A DNA stretch of 64,000 nt, taken from positions 452,075-516,074 of the forward strand of contig JADYYY010000010.1 in the NCBI GenBank assembly GCA_020853395.1, read 5' to 3'. Shown one piece after another: positions 8,483 through 17,180 of this stretch. This stretch comes from Acidobacteriota bacterium. GTDB taxonomy: Bacteria > Acidobacteriota > Vicinamibacteria > Vicinamibacterales > SCN-69-37. The notes beneath the pieces were generated by a model. The model worked only from the letters and a program-made list of their open reading frames with translations, was not told the DNA's origin and made no database searches. Numbering within the stretch: position 1 is the first letter of the stretch; each line of letters starts with the position of its first letter. The translations under genes and the position numbers were made by a program.

Positions 8483-9201
8483 TGCGGACGTGCCGCGACA
8501 TCGAACCGCTCCTCAGCCTCCTCGTCGACGGCCTGCTGGCCGACGACGCGCAGGCGGAGGTCCGGGCCCACGTTCGCGAGTGCCCCGCGTGCCGCGGCCT
8601 GTTGACGGATCTCGAGCGGCTGCGCTCGACGGCGAGGTCGCTCGGTCCGATCGCCCCGGCATCGGCGGCGTGGCACCGGATCGAGGATCGACTCAAAGTC
8701 GACGCAACCGTCCCGGACGCACCGGTCCTCGCGTCGGGCCGGCGGGCCTTGCTGCAGTGGTTCGGCCTCGCCGCGGCGCTGCTGCTCGTCACGGCGGTGG
8801 TGTACGTCGCGCGCGGGCGGGTGGCACCAGCCGATCAGTCGGCCGACGGCACGGCCACCACGGTGGACGGCGTCGCCGCCGAAGTGGGACGGGCAACCGC
8901 CTCGTACGAGCGCGCCATCCGCGAACTGGAGACGGCGGCGGCCACGACCGACGACGGCATGGCGCCCGCCGTCGTCGCGGTCGTCCGCACGAACATGGGA
9001 GCGATCGACACCGCGATTGCGGACAGCCAGGCCGCCCTGGAGGAGAACCCCGAGAGCGAGTCGGCGCGCACCAGTCTCTTCGAAGCGCTGCGGCGCAAGA
9101 TCGCGCTGCTGCAGACGACCGTGACCTTGATCAACGACATGCGGGCCGGCAACGAGGAAGGCGCGGCCCAGGCCGCCGAACAGCTCGGAAAACAATCATG
9201 A
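8482..9201 (+). CDS. Transmembrane anti-sigma factor with zf-HC2 zinc finger
   Basis: The 239-aa protein begins with a cytoplasmic zinc-finger anti-sigma domain: MRTCRDIEPLLSLLVDG, then His30, Cys34 and Cys37 in AHVRECPAC (HX3CX2C). One transmembrane helix lies at about residues 90-110. The periplasmic part (about 130 aa) is predicted helical, with coiled-coil character (SYERAIRELETAAA, RKIALLQTTVTLINDM). Such proteins hold the partner ECF sigma factor inactive until an envelope signal releases it. Start ATG at 8482 has an excellent GGAGG (8472-8476) and overlaps the sigma stop. What the periplasmic domain senses is unknown. Confidence 0.88.
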   Translation: MRTCRDIEPLLSLLVDGLLADDAQAEVRAHVRECPACRGLLTDLERLRSTARSLGPIAPASAAWHRIEDRLKVDATVPDAPVLASGRRALLQWFGLAAALLLVTAVVYVARGRVAPADQSADGTATTVDGVAAEVGRATASYERAIRELETAAATTDDGMAPAVVAVVRTNMGAIDTAIADSQAALEENPESESARTSLFEALRRKIALLQTTVTLINDMRAGNEEGAAQAAEQLGKQS

Positions 9202-10250
9202 CCTACAGAATCTCTTCTCCGTTCGCCGCCGGACCCGCCGTCGCCATCGCGGGCCTCCTCTTCGCCGCGCTGCCGGCCGGTGCGCAGCCCGATCCGGCGC
9301 GATCGTGGCGGGATCGGCTGGCGCCGGCGTGGGACGCCGGCGCGCTCGCCGCACAGGGACGTGACGCACGGAGCGAGCGCGTCGATCGCAGCACGCGCAC
9401 GATCGCGCTGGGCACGTCCGGATCGCTCGAGCTGAAGAACGTGTCGGGCGACATCAGCATCACGGCCGGATCGGGCCGCGACGTGACGCTCGACATCACC
9501 CGCCGCTCGCGCGGCCGCGACGACGCCGAAGCGGCGCTCGGGCTGCAGCAGGTCCAGGTCAACGTGGATCATCGAGGCGAGCGGGCGACCGTCGAAGTGA
9601 TGTACCCCCACGAGCGGGACCGCGGGCGCGCCCGCTATCAGGTCAACGTGTCGTTCGTCGTCACCGTGCCGGCCGGCACGCGCGTCACGGCGCGCAGCGT
9701 CTCGGGCAACGTCTCCGTGAAGGGCGTCGCGGGCGACCTGGCGGTCGAGACCGTCAGTGGCAACATCGACGTCGCGAACGCGCGGCAGCTCTCCACGGCG
9801 AAGTCGGTCTCGGGCAACGTGGTGTTGAGCAACGTCGAGAGCAGCCGGGCGCTGTCGGCCGGAACGGTCAGCGGCGGCGTGCAGCTCTCGCACGTGCGCG
9901 CGAACCGCATCGCGGTGGACGTCGTGAGCGGTGACATCCGCACCGAGGACGTAACGTGCGCCAGCGCGCAGTTGAAGACGCTCTCGGGGACGGTGGACTA
10001 CGTCGGCCGGTTCGAGCCGGGCGGACGCTACGAGTTCAACAGCCACTCGGGATCCGTGCGGATCACGGCGGCCGGGCCGGTTGGATTCGAGCTGCAGGCG
10101 ACGACGTTCAGCGGCCGGATCCGCCCGGAAGGCCTGTCGCTGCAGGCCATGACGATGAACCGCGGGGCGCTCCGCGCCACTGTCGGCGACGGCTCGGCCG
10201 TCGTCGTGGCGCAGACGTTCAGCGGCGACGTCGTGATTACGAAACGGTGA
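9198..10250 (+). CDS. Exported DUF4097-family beta-repeat protein
   Basis: A 350-aa secreted protein. The signal peptide (AVAIAGLLFAALPAGAQ) is followed by a spacer and then a repetitive beta-solenoid-like region from about residue 70. The unit is recognisable by VSGN/VSGD every 18-25 residues (LKNVSGDISIT, RSVSGNVSVKG, ETVSGNIDVAN, KSVSGNVVLSN, GTVSGGVQLSH, DVVSGDIRTED, TLSGTVDY, TFSGRIRP). DUF4097 proteins are often encoded beside ECF/anti-sigma pairs; their function is not well defined, though an envelope or adhesin-like role has been proposed. The start overlaps the anti-sigma stop (ATGA), so all three genes appear coupled. It ends 6 bases from a convergent gene. Confidence 0.85.
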   Translation: MTYRISSPFAAGPAVAIAGLLFAALPAGAQPDPARSWRDRLAPAWDAGALAAQGRDARSERVDRSTRTIALGTSGSLELKNVSGDISITAGSGRDVTLDITRRSRGRDDAEAALGLQQVQVNVDHRGERATVEVMYPHERDRGRARYQVNVSFVVTVPAGTRVTARSVSGNVSVKGVAGDLAVETVSGNIDVANARQLSTAKSVSGNVVLSNVESSRALSAGTVSGGVQLSHVRANRIAVDVVSGDIRTEDVTCASAQLKTLSGTVDYVGRFEPGGRYEFNSHSGSVRITAAGPVGFELQATTFSGRIRPEGLSLQAMTMNRGALRATVGDGSAVVVAQTFSGDVVITKR

Positions 10251-10256
10251 ACGCGC

Positions 10257-10688
10257 CTACTTGCCCGGCGCGAGGCCGAGGTGCACGAGGTACTGGGTCC
10301 CGCCGATGTTCGCCCAGACACGCAGGTACTCGGCGCCTCTGAGCAGTTGCACGCGGGCGGCGCCAGGCGCGGGCGGCGCGCTCTCCGCGACGTCCTTCAG
10401 CTCCGCCGGCCGGACGACGCTCGCGAGCTCCCGGCCCTTGACGGCGCCGCTCTGCACGAACTCCACCCAGCGCGTGCTCTCCTGCGACTGCCCGACCACC
10501 GGCTCGATCGGATCGTTCGCAAGGCGCAACGTGTAAGTGCCGGCCGGCAACGGCTGGCCATCGGCCAGAACCGCACGGGGAAGCCTCACCGACCCGACCG
10601 TGCCCGACTGCGCGCCCAAGGACGTGGCCCCCAGGCTCGCACCCACTGCCGCGACGACCGCCCACCTGATCAGATGTCCGACCGACAT
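10257..10688 (-). CDS. Small exported protein of unknown function
   Basis: A 143-residue product with a clear signal peptide (HLIRWAVVAAVGASLGATSLGAQ). The mature part is beta-rich and includes ADGQPLPAGTYTLRLAND and STRWVEFVQSGAVKGRELA, ending in LRGAEYLRVWANIGGTQYL. The phrase LPAGTYTLRL resembles short periplasmic proteins seen in Acidobacteriota, but I cannot name a family. The ATG at 10688 has a strong ribosome site (GGGGAGG, 5-base spacer) and a TATACT at 10709-10714, so it is expressed independently of the RNase G gene that ends 56 bases upstream. Confidence 0.72.
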   Translation of the reverse strand: MSVGHLIRWAVVAAVGASLGATSLGAQSGTVGSVRLPRAVLADGQPLPAGTYTLRLANDPIEPVVGQSQESTRWVEFVQSGAVKGRELASVVRPAELKDVAESAPPAPGAARVQLLRGAEYLRVWANIGGTQYLVHLGLAPGK

Positions 10689-10708
10689 GCTGGCCTCCCC
10701 ACCACCGC

Positions 10709-10714
10709 AGTATA
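10709..10714 (-). promoter_or_regulatory. Probable -10 box for the small exported protein
   Basis: TATACT on the minus strand, 20 bases before the ATG at 10688 with GGGGAGG in between. It gives a leader of about 14 bases. No convincing -35 was seen. Confidence 0.45.
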
Positions 10715-10744
10715 AGGCCGCGCCGGCCGCCGGCGGCACGGCGG

Positions 10745-12388
10745 TTAGATGGCCATCAGATCGAACTGCTCGTGGTGCAACTGCTCGTCGGCGCGGACCG
10801 TGACGCGGCGGCCGACCGCTTCTTCCAGCTCGTGAAAGACGCTGCGGCTCTCGTCCTTGAAGGCGCGGGCGATCTCCGGATTCACGCGGAGGACCAGGCT
10901 GTAGCCGTCGAGCTCGTGGCGGACCTTCTTGATCTCGGTCAGGATGTCGTAGCAGATCGTGGCGCTCGCCTTGATCGTCCCGGTCCCGGAGCAGTACGGA
11001 CACGGCTCGGTGAGCATCCGCTCGAGGCTGCTCTTCACCCGCTTGCGCGTGATGATGATGAGCCCGAAATCCGAGACCTGCACCGACTTCGACGGCGCCC
11101 GATCCTTGCGGAGCTCCTGCTCGACCGCCTGCGCGACCTTCTGGCGGTTCTTCTTCTCCTCCATGTCGATGAAGTCGAGCACGATGATGCCGCCGAGATC
11201 GCGGAGCCGGATCTGGCGCACGATCTCGCGAACGGCTTCGAGGTTGGTCTTGACGATCGTGTCCTCGAGCCGGCCCGCGGACTTCTTGCCCACGTACCTG
11301 CCGGTGTTCACGTCGATCGCGACGAGCGCCTCGGTCTGGTTGATGACGATGTAGCCGCCCGACTTGAGCCAGACCTTGCTGCGGAGCGCCTTGTCGATCT
11401 CGCTCTGCACGCCGTACTCGTCGAAGATCGGGTAGTCCTTGCTGTAGTGCTTCACGCGCCCGACCATGCCGGGCATGATGCGCTGCACGAACGCCACCAC
11501 CCGCCGGTACTCCTCGGCATCGTCGATCCGGATGGCCGAGAACTGGTCGTTGAGCAGGTCGCGCAGCAGCTTCGTGACGAGGCTCTCCTCGCGGAACAGC
11601 ACGGCCGGCGTGCGTTCGCCGTCGCGCCGGCGCTGAATCTCGGCCCAGACCTGCTGGAAGTAGGTGAGGTCGGTGAGCAGATCGTCCTCGGAGCGGTTGG
11701 CCGCCGCGGTCCGGATGATGCAGCCGCCCGGCAGCCCGGACTGCTCGCGAAAGCGCTGCACGACGCCGCGCAGCCGGCGGCGCTCGTCGCGCGATTCGAT
11801 CTTGCGGGACACGCCGATGTGATCGACCGTCGGCATGTAGACGAGGAAACGCCCCGGAAGGCTCAGGTGCGACGTGATCCGCGCGCCCTTGGTGCCGAGG
11901 GGCTCCTTGACGACCTGGACGACGACCTCCTGCCCTTCCTTGAGCAGGTCTTCGATCTTGGCCGTGGGGGGCGTTCGCTCGCGGCCGCGGCGATCGCGGC
12001 TGGTGGGTCTGGTCGAGTCCGGCCCGTCAGGGGACGTCTCGACGGCGACCGCGGCCTCCGTGTCGAGGTCTGGAGACACGGCATCGCCTTCCTCGGCGCC
12101 TGCCACCTCGGCGGCCGCGACGGCCGCCGGCTCGTCGTCGTCCTCGAGCGATTCTTCAGTCGGGCTGATGACGTCCGAGACGTAGAGGAACGCGTCGCGC
12201 TCGAGCCCGAGGTTGACGAAGGCCGACTGCATGCCCGGCAGGACCTTCGAGACGCGTCCCTTGTAGATGTTGCCGACCACGCCGCGCGAATGTTCCCGCT
12301 CGATGAAGACTTCGACGACCTGATCGTCCTCGAGGATGGCCACCCGTGTCTCGTGGCGCGTCGAGGAGATCACCATCTCCTTGTTCAT
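10745..12388 (-). CDS. rng: Ribonuclease E/G family endoribonuclease
   Basis: This single-strand-specific endoribonuclease (547 aa) acts in rRNA 5' maturation and mRNA decay. It shows the S1-like N-terminus (GNIYKGRVSKVLPGMQSAFVNLG), the catalytic Asp pair in VAIDVNTGRYVG (about 359) and LDFIDMEEKKN (about 405), and the Zn-link CPYCSGTG (463-470). It lacks the long RNase E scaffold tail. Unusual is an insert of about 70 acidic, Ala/Pro-rich residues (about 74-142) splitting the S1 domain before KIEDLLKEGQEVVVQV. The ATG at 12388 has GGAG 8 bases upstream. It follows rodA, the common position of rng behind mre/rod genes. Confidence 0.93.
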   Translation of the reverse strand: MNKEMVISSTRHETRVAILEDDQVVEVFIEREHSRGVVGNIYKGRVSKVLPGMQSAFVNLGLERDAFLYVSDVISPTEESLEDDDEPAAVAAAEVAGAEEGDAVSPDLDTEAAVAVETSPDGPDSTRPTSRDRRGRERTPPTAKIEDLLKEGQEVVVQVVKEPLGTKGARITSHLSLPGRFLVYMPTVDHIGVSRKIESRDERRRLRGVVQRFREQSGLPGGCIIRTAAANRSEDDLLTDLTYFQQVWAEIQRRRDGERTPAVLFREESLVTKLLRDLLNDQFSAIRIDDAEEYRRVVAFVQRIMPGMVGRVKHYSKDYPIFDEYGVQSEIDKALRSKVWLKSGGYIVINQTEALVAIDVNTGRYVGKKSAGRLEDTIVKTNLEAVREIVRQIRLRDLGGIIVLDFIDMEEKKNRQKVAQAVEQELRKDRAPSKSVQVSDFGLIIITRKRVKSSLERMLTEPCPYCSGTGTIKASATICYDILTEIKKVRHELDGYSLVLRVNPEIARAFKDESRSVFHELEEAVGRRVTVRADEQLHHEQFDLMAI

Positions 12389-12600
12389 GCGCGTAGCTCC
12401 AGCGGCGCCGCGCGCGTGCACCGACCCCGCCCGTCATCCTGCGGATCGGTCCAGCCGGCGCGCACACCGCGGCGGTGCACAGCAGCATCAACTGGAGGGC
12501 GAGCAGATCGACAAGCGGGGTGATCACGTGCGTGGCCCGTAACTCCGCGTGAGGCCGAGAGAGCCCCACGACAAACGGCCAGCCAGCGGTCATGCGGCCG
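12389..12600. other. Intergenic stretch between rodA and rng
   Basis: This 212-base gap is the largest in the window. It is GC-rich and has no recognisable -10/-35 pair, RNA gene or clear terminator. A minus-strand frame beginning at 12593 (TAGWPFVVGLSRPHAEL) runs into rng out of frame; it lacks a ribosome site and is not called as a gene. The gap may hold rng leader RNA, given that rng homologues often autoregulate, but nothing specific was seen. Confidence 0.4.
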
Positions 12601-13704
12601 CTAGTTGGTGAAGCGCCTCATCCGGACGTTCAGGATGAGGCCGAAACTGGCGAGCGTGGCGACGAGCGACGACCCGCCGTAACTCATGAGCGGCAGCGTC
12701 AGGCCCTTGACGGGCGCCAGCCCTGCCGACATGGTGATGTTGTACACCACCTGGAAGGCGAACCCCGAAAGAATGCCGATGACGAGGAAGGCCCCCACGC
12801 GATCTTTCGCGACCTTGGCCGCCTCGAGCGACCGGAGGATGACGAACAGGTAGAGCCCCAGCGCGACGAGCACGCCGAGAAACCCGTGCTCCTCGGCGTG
12901 CACCGAGAAGACGAAGTCGTTGTCGGCGACCGGCAGAAAGCCGTTGCGGCCCTGGGTCCCCTGCTGAAAGCCCTTTCCGTAGAAGCCGCCGGACCCGACG
13001 GTGATCTTGGCCTGGAGCTGCTGGTACCCGGCACCGCGTGGATCCTTCGAGGGATCGAGGAACGTCTCGATCCGCTCGCGCTGGTACGCCTTCAGCCCGT
13101 AGTTCCAGACCACCGGCGACAGCAGCACGCAGACGGCGCCGGCCACCGCCACCCAGCGGAGCGGCAGCCCGGCCAGGAAGACCACGCCGATGTACACGGG
13201 CAGGAGCGTGACGGCGGTGCCGAGATCCGGCTGCCGCACGATCAACAGCACCGGCACGGCAACGAGCGCCCCCGAGGCGAGCAGCTCGGTCCACGACCGC
13301 GCGGTCCGGCGATAGTCGCCGTAGAACATCGCCAGAACCAGGGCCACGACGATCCGGGCGAACTCGGACGGCTGCAGGTTGACGCCGCCGAACGCAATCC
13401 AGCGGCGCGATCCGCCCGCGACGACGCCGAAGAACGAGACGTAGATCAGCGACAGCACGAGCGCGCCATAGAGCAGCAGCGACCGCTGCGCGAGGCTGCG
13501 ATAGTCGATGACGAGACAGATGACGAAGGCCACCATCGCGACGGGCACGGCATAGAGCTGCGCCCAGAACCTGGCGCCGGGCCGCGCCAGCCGCACGTCC
13601 CACGTCACGCTGTAGATCGTGGCCAGGCTCATCACGATGATCGCGAGGATCGCGCCGATGAGCGGCCAGTCGATGTGGGGAATCAGGCGGCGGTCAACGA
13701 TCAT
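12601..13704 (-). CDS. rodA: Rod-shape SEDS glycosyltransferase RodA
   Basis: A polytopic (about 10 helices) peptidoglycan glycan-strand polymerase of the SEDS family, 367 aa. Hallmarks: GGSRRWIAFGGVNLQPSEF near residues 98-115, RQPDLGTAVTLLP, the Asp-containing GRNGFLPVADNDFVF loop and the C-terminal LPLMSYGGSSL. It works with PBP2 (mrdA), which is encoded immediately upstream in the same transcript, under MreB direction. The length is normal. The N-terminus VDRRLIPHIDWPLIG matches RodA rather than FtsW. Confidence 0.95.
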   Translation of the reverse strand: MIVDRRLIPHIDWPLIGAILAIIVMSLATIYSVTWDVRLARPGARFWAQLYAVPVAMVAFVICLVIDYRSLAQRSLLLYGALVLSLIYVSFFGVVAGGSRRWIAFGGVNLQPSEFARIVVALVLAMFYGDYRRTARSWTELLASGALVAVPVLLIVRQPDLGTAVTLLPVYIGVVFLAGLPLRWVAVAGAVCVLLSPVVWNYGLKAYQRERIETFLDPSKDPRGAGYQQLQAKITVGSGGFYGKGFQQGTQGRNGFLPVADNDFVFSVHAEEHGFLGVLVALGLYLFVILRSLEAAKVAKDRVGAFLVIGILSGFAFQVVYNITMSAGLAPVKGLTLPLMSYGGSSLVATLASFGLILNVRMRRFTN

Positions 13705-13737
13705 GGCCGTCCAGGTCGAGCGCAGGGATGAGCGCGA

Positions 13738-15759
13738 TCACGGGCGGTTCGCCTGCGGCGTGCCGTCGGAGAGCGCGGCGCGCGTGCCGGCCGGCACGGG
13801 CGTTTCGACAGCCGCAACCTCGCCGGGCGCCGGCGCGGGCTGTGCCGGCGCGGGCGGCGGAAGCACCGGAATCGGCTGGACGGGCGTGGGGTTCGGCACG
13901 AGCGCCGGCTTGACGGGCGGCAGCGGCAACCCGTCCCGCTTGGCGAAGAACGTCTCCAGCACGTGTCTCGCGATCGGCGTCGCCGTCGTGCCGCCGTGCC
14001 CGCCGTGCTCGACGAAGATCGCGCCGGCAATCTGCGGGTTGTCGCGCGGCGCGAAGAACACGAACCAGGCGTTGTCGCGCAGGTCCTTGTCCGTGCGGCC
14101 GCGGGCCGCCGCTCGCCCTTCGTTGGAGATCACCTGGGCAGTCCCGGTCTTGCCCGCCACGTCGCGGCCGGCGATGCGCGCCCCGCTGCCCGTCCCCGCT
14201 TCGTTGACGACCATCCAGAGACCGTTGCGGATCCGCTGGAGGTGATCGGGCTGGATCTGCAGATTCGACTTGGGTGCCGGCGTCGGCATCGGCGACCACG
14301 CACCGTCACGTTCGACCGCCTTGACGAGATGCGGCGTGACGAGCGTCCCGCCATTGGCGATCGTCGCGATCATCGTCGCCAGGCCGACGGGGGTGACGTT
14401 CACCGCGCCCTGCCCGATCGACACCGAGATCGTCTCGCCCGGGTACCACGGCTGCTTGCGCGCGCGCTCCGACCACGCCGTCGAGGCTACGAAGCTCTCC
14501 TGCTCGCCGGGCAGGTCGATCCCGGTCTTGCCGACCAGCCCGAGCCGCGCGGCGTAGTCGTGGATCGTGTCGATCTTCATGCGCGACCCGACGGTGTAGA
14601 AGAACACGTTGCACGACTTCTCGATCGCGTGGCTCAGGTCCATCAGCCCGTGTCCGCGGCCGTTGGGCAGGCTGCACTTGAACGATCGCCCGCCGAACTC
14701 GAAGTGGCCCGGGCAGTAGACGGTGAAGTCCGGCGGAATCGCGCCGGTCTCCAGCGCCGCCACCGACATCACGATCTTGAACGTCGATCCCGGCGAGTAG
14801 GTGCCCTGGATGAGCCGATTGGTAATCGGCTTCAGCGGGTCGTTGATGAGCCGCGACCACGCCTGACCGTCGATGCCGACGGCGAACAGGTTGGGATCGA
14901 ACGATGGCTGGCTCGTCATCGCGAGCAGCTCGCCGGTGCGCGGATCGAGGATCGCCGCCGCGCCGGCGTAGCCGCTCATCCGGAACGCATCCTCCACGGC
15001 CTTCTGGACGTCGTAGTCGATCGTCAGTTGCAGCCGGTGCCCGTCGGTCGGGTACTCCGTCTTCAGGTCGGCGATCTCGCGCCCGACGCTGTTCACGCGG
15101 ACGAACCGGCTGCCGTCGACGCCCATCAGCTCGGCGTTGTAGATGCGCTCCACGCCGGCCTGGCCGACGATGGCGCCAGCCTGCAGACCGCTCGACGCGA
15201 ACTCCGACGACGCGAGCTGCGCTTCCTGAATCTCGCCGACGTAACCGAACAGGTGCGCCGCGAAGCCCTCGGGATACGTCCGCGTCGGCACCTGCTGGAC
15301 CTCGACCTCCGGCAACTCGCGGCGGCGCGCCGCCACCGCGGCGACCTGCGCGAACGTCGCGTGCTCGACGACGGGAAGCGGCCGGAATGCCTGCTCCGAC
15401 CGGCGCCGCTGGACGGCCTGGCGGATCCGCGCGTCCGGCACGCCCGTGACGTCGGCGACCTTCCGGATGGTCTCGTCGAGGTTCCGGGTGCGCTCGCGCA
15501 CGATCGCGATCGTGAACGAGCTGCGGTTCTCGACCAGCACCCGGCCCTGGCGGTCGAACAACACGCCCCGGGGGGCGCGCAACGGAATGGTCTTGAGGTG
15601 GTTGTTCGCCGCGATCTCCTCGTACTTGTCGTGCTGCGCGACCTGCAGCACCCAGAAGCTCACCGCCAGCGCACAGAAGACCAGGATGGCGCCGACACCC
15701 CAGGCCTGCAGGCGCGTCTCGCTCATCCGCCGATCTTCGAAGCCGGCCGGGGTCAGCAT
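13738..15759 (-). CDS. mrdA: Penicillin-binding protein 2 (elongation-specific transpeptidase)
   Basis: A class B PBP of 673 aa, anchored by one N-terminal helix (about 21-40), with the pedestal segment RAPRGVLFDRQGRVLVEN. The transpeptidase motifs are SPGSTFK (catalytic Ser about 325, Lys 328), KSCN and GKTGTAQV. A Pro/Ala-rich tail of about 60 residues (PVQPIPVLPPPAPAQPAP) follows the catalytic domain and is probably disordered. It crosslinks lateral wall peptidoglycan with RodA. The start at 15759 has GAGG 9 bases upstream; the ATG at 15726 (MSETRLQAWG) is a shorter option. Confidence 0.95.
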   Translation of the reverse strand: MLTPAGFEDRRMSETRLQAWGVGAILVFCALAVSFWVLQVAQHDKYEEIAANNHLKTIPLRAPRGVLFDRQGRVLVENRSSFTIAIVRERTRNLDETIRKVADVTGVPDARIRQAVQRRRSEQAFRPLPVVEHATFAQVAAVAARRRELPEVEVQQVPTRTYPEGFAAHLFGYVGEIQEAQLASSEFASSGLQAGAIVGQAGVERIYNAELMGVDGSRFVRVNSVGREIADLKTEYPTDGHRLQLTIDYDVQKAVEDAFRMSGYAGAAAILDPRTGELLAMTSQPSFDPNLFAVGIDGQAWSRLINDPLKPITNRLIQGTYSPGSTFKIVMSVAALETGAIPPDFTVYCPGHFEFGGRSFKCSLPNGRGHGLMDLSHAIEKSCNVFFYTVGSRMKIDTIHDYAARLGLVGKTGIDLPGEQESFVASTAWSERARKQPWYPGETISVSIGQGAVNVTPVGLATMIATIANGGTLVTPHLVKAVERDGAWSPMPTPAPKSNLQIQPDHLQRIRNGLWMVVNEAGTGSGARIAGRDVAGKTGTAQVISNEGRAAARGRTDKDLRDNAWFVFFAPRDNPQIAGAIFVEHGGHGGTTATPIARHVLETFFAKRDGLPLPPVKPALVPNPTPVQPIPVLPPPAPAQPAPAPGEVAAVETPVPAGTRAALSDGTPQANRP

Positions 15760-15775
15760 GTCGATCGTCCTCGTC

Positions 15776-16297
15776 TCACCACTGCCGGCGGCTCAGGCTC
15801 GACCGCCGGTTCACGCGCTGCCGCTCGACGGCGGCCGGAAGCATGTGAATCGCGTAGAACACCAGCAGCGCCGCGGCGGCGTTGAGCCCGGTCTCAGCAA
15901 GAATAGCGCCCCACGACACGGCCGGCCAGTGCTGGTCGATCAGGCCCCGCAGCATCAGGATCATGGCCCGATGCACCACGGTCGCGAAGGCGACGATGAT
16001 CATCCGCGCGTGCGATCGGACGAGCACGAACTGCGCGCCGACGACCCCGGCGGCCCAGCCGACCAGCGTCTTGGCCAACGCCCCGACGCCGATGATGTCG
16101 CCCGAGAGCAGGTCCTGCAGCAGGCCGCCGACGGTGCCGGCGAGAATCCCGGCGACCGGCCCCCACTCCAGAGCCGCGAACACCGCGCCGACCAGCACGA
16201 GGTCGAACACCACCACGCCCCCGACGGTGAACCTCGCGAGCGCGACCTGCAGGAACGTGGCGCCGACGACCGTCAGCAGCACCGCGGTGAGCTTCAC
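15776..16297 (-). CDS. mreD: Rod shape-determining protein MreD
   Basis: A 173-residue integral membrane protein with about five to six hydrophobic helices and the MreD-like segment GPVAGILAGTVGGLLQDLL near residues 46-65. MreD bridges MreC and the elongation machinery. The GTG start overlaps the mreC stop (GTGA), and mrdA starts 16 bases after its stop. Identification rests on hydrophobicity, length and the invariant gene order mreB-mreC-mreD-mrdA-rodA, as MreD sequences diverge quickly. Confidence 0.88.
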   Translation of the reverse strand: MKLTAVLLTVVGATFLQVALARFTVGGVVVFDLVLVGAVFAALEWGPVAGILAGTVGGLLQDLLSGDIIGVGALAKTLVGWAAGVVGAQFVLVRSHARMIIVAFATVVHRAMILMLRGLIDQHWPAVSWGAILAETGLNAAAALLVFYAIHMLPAAVERQRVNRRSSLSRRQW

Positions 16298-17121
16298 TCG
16301 GGCGACTCCGTCGCCGGCCGGCTTATCGGCACGACGAGGACGAGATCCAGATGGGAGAAATCGACCGCAGGCGTGATCAGGACCTCGCGCTCGCCTCCGG
16401 AGGGCCGGGTCACGCGCTCGACGGTGCCGACGAGGAACCCCTGGGGAAACACGCCGTCCTGGCCCGACGTCACCACTCGCTCCCCGGCCTGCACGTCAGC
16501 GGCGGCCGGGACGTATTCCGCCCGAAACAGGTCCCCGGCGCCGCCGACGACGATGGCGCCGCTGCCCGAGCGTTCGAACGTGACCGCGACGGCCGCGAGC
16601 CGATCGGTCAGCAACTGGACGGTGGCGGCGCCTGCCGAGATCGGCGCGATCACGCGCCCGACGACGCCGCGCGTGGCAATCACGGGCAAATCCGGCCGCA
16701 AGCCATCGCCGGCGCCGCGATCGATCGTCACCGTGAAGGTGCCGGGCGATGGGTTCGCGCCGATGACGCGCGCGGCCAGCGTCGGCACGATGACGCTCTG
16801 CTTCAGCCCGAGCAGCGCCTCGAGCGCTTGCGCGCGCGCGGCCAGCGCCTGGCGTTGCTGCAGCTCACCCTGCAGCTCGAGGAGGCGGCGGCGCAGCTCG
16901 TCGCGCTCGCGGGCGGCGCCGTGGACGGCCAGATAGTTCGTCCAGGTGCCGCGCACGCCGTCGACCGCCGCGGTCATCGCCTGCTGCACGCGCGCGTACG
17001 CGGCGAAGACCACGCTCTCGAGCACGGGAACGCCGCTCTTCGACTGCACCTGCGCCGAGATCAGCAGCACGTGCCCGAGGCAGATCACGATCAGCAACGA
17101 CAGGGTCTGACGATGGATCAC
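16294..17121 (-). CDS. mreC: Rod shape-determining protein MreC
   Basis: A periplasmic scaffold protein (275 aa) with one N-terminal membrane helix (LSLLIVICLGHVLLISA), a coiled coil (RERDELRRRLLELQGELQQR, about residues 70-95) and the beta-barrel MreC domain (VIGANPSPGTFTVTIDRGAG, ATRGVVGRVI, VTSGQDGVFPQGFLVG). I chose the GTG at 17121 (VIHRQTLSLL), 7 bases after GAGG; the frame is open far upstream only because it shadows mreB. It lies 59 bases downstream of mreB and overlaps mreD. Confidence 0.93.
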   Translation of the reverse strand: MIHRQTLSLLIVICLGHVLLISAQVQSKSGVPVLESVVFAAYARVQQAMTAAVDGVRGTWTNYLAVHGAARERDELRRRLLELQGELQQRQALAARAQALEALLGLKQSVIVPTLAARVIGANPSPGTFTVTIDRGAGDGLRPDLPVIATRGVVGRVIAPISAGAATVQLLTDRLAAVAVTFERSGSGAIVVGGAGDLFRAEYVPAAADVQAGERVVTSGQDGVFPQGFLVGTVERVTRPSGGEREVLITPAVDFSHLDLVLVVPISRPATESPE

Positions 17122-17180
17122 CTGGCGGCCTCGGGGCCCATGGGCCGAAGAATACGCCGGAACGGCGCGGGCCGGCCTCG

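Noticed and set aside
8479..8484. GTG at 8479 as the anti-sigma start
   Set aside because: The ATG at 8482 has better spacing from GGAGG and begins the family's MRTC-like start.
9420..10250. DNA-level tandem repeat in the DUF4097 gene
   Set aside because: The VSGN/VSGD units are protein-level repeats with divergent codons; no exact DNA repeat long enough to call.
12156..12593. A possible small membrane protein starting in the rodA-rng gap
   Set aside because: Only about 55 codons lie outside rng, no ribosome site is present, and it then runs out of frame through rng.
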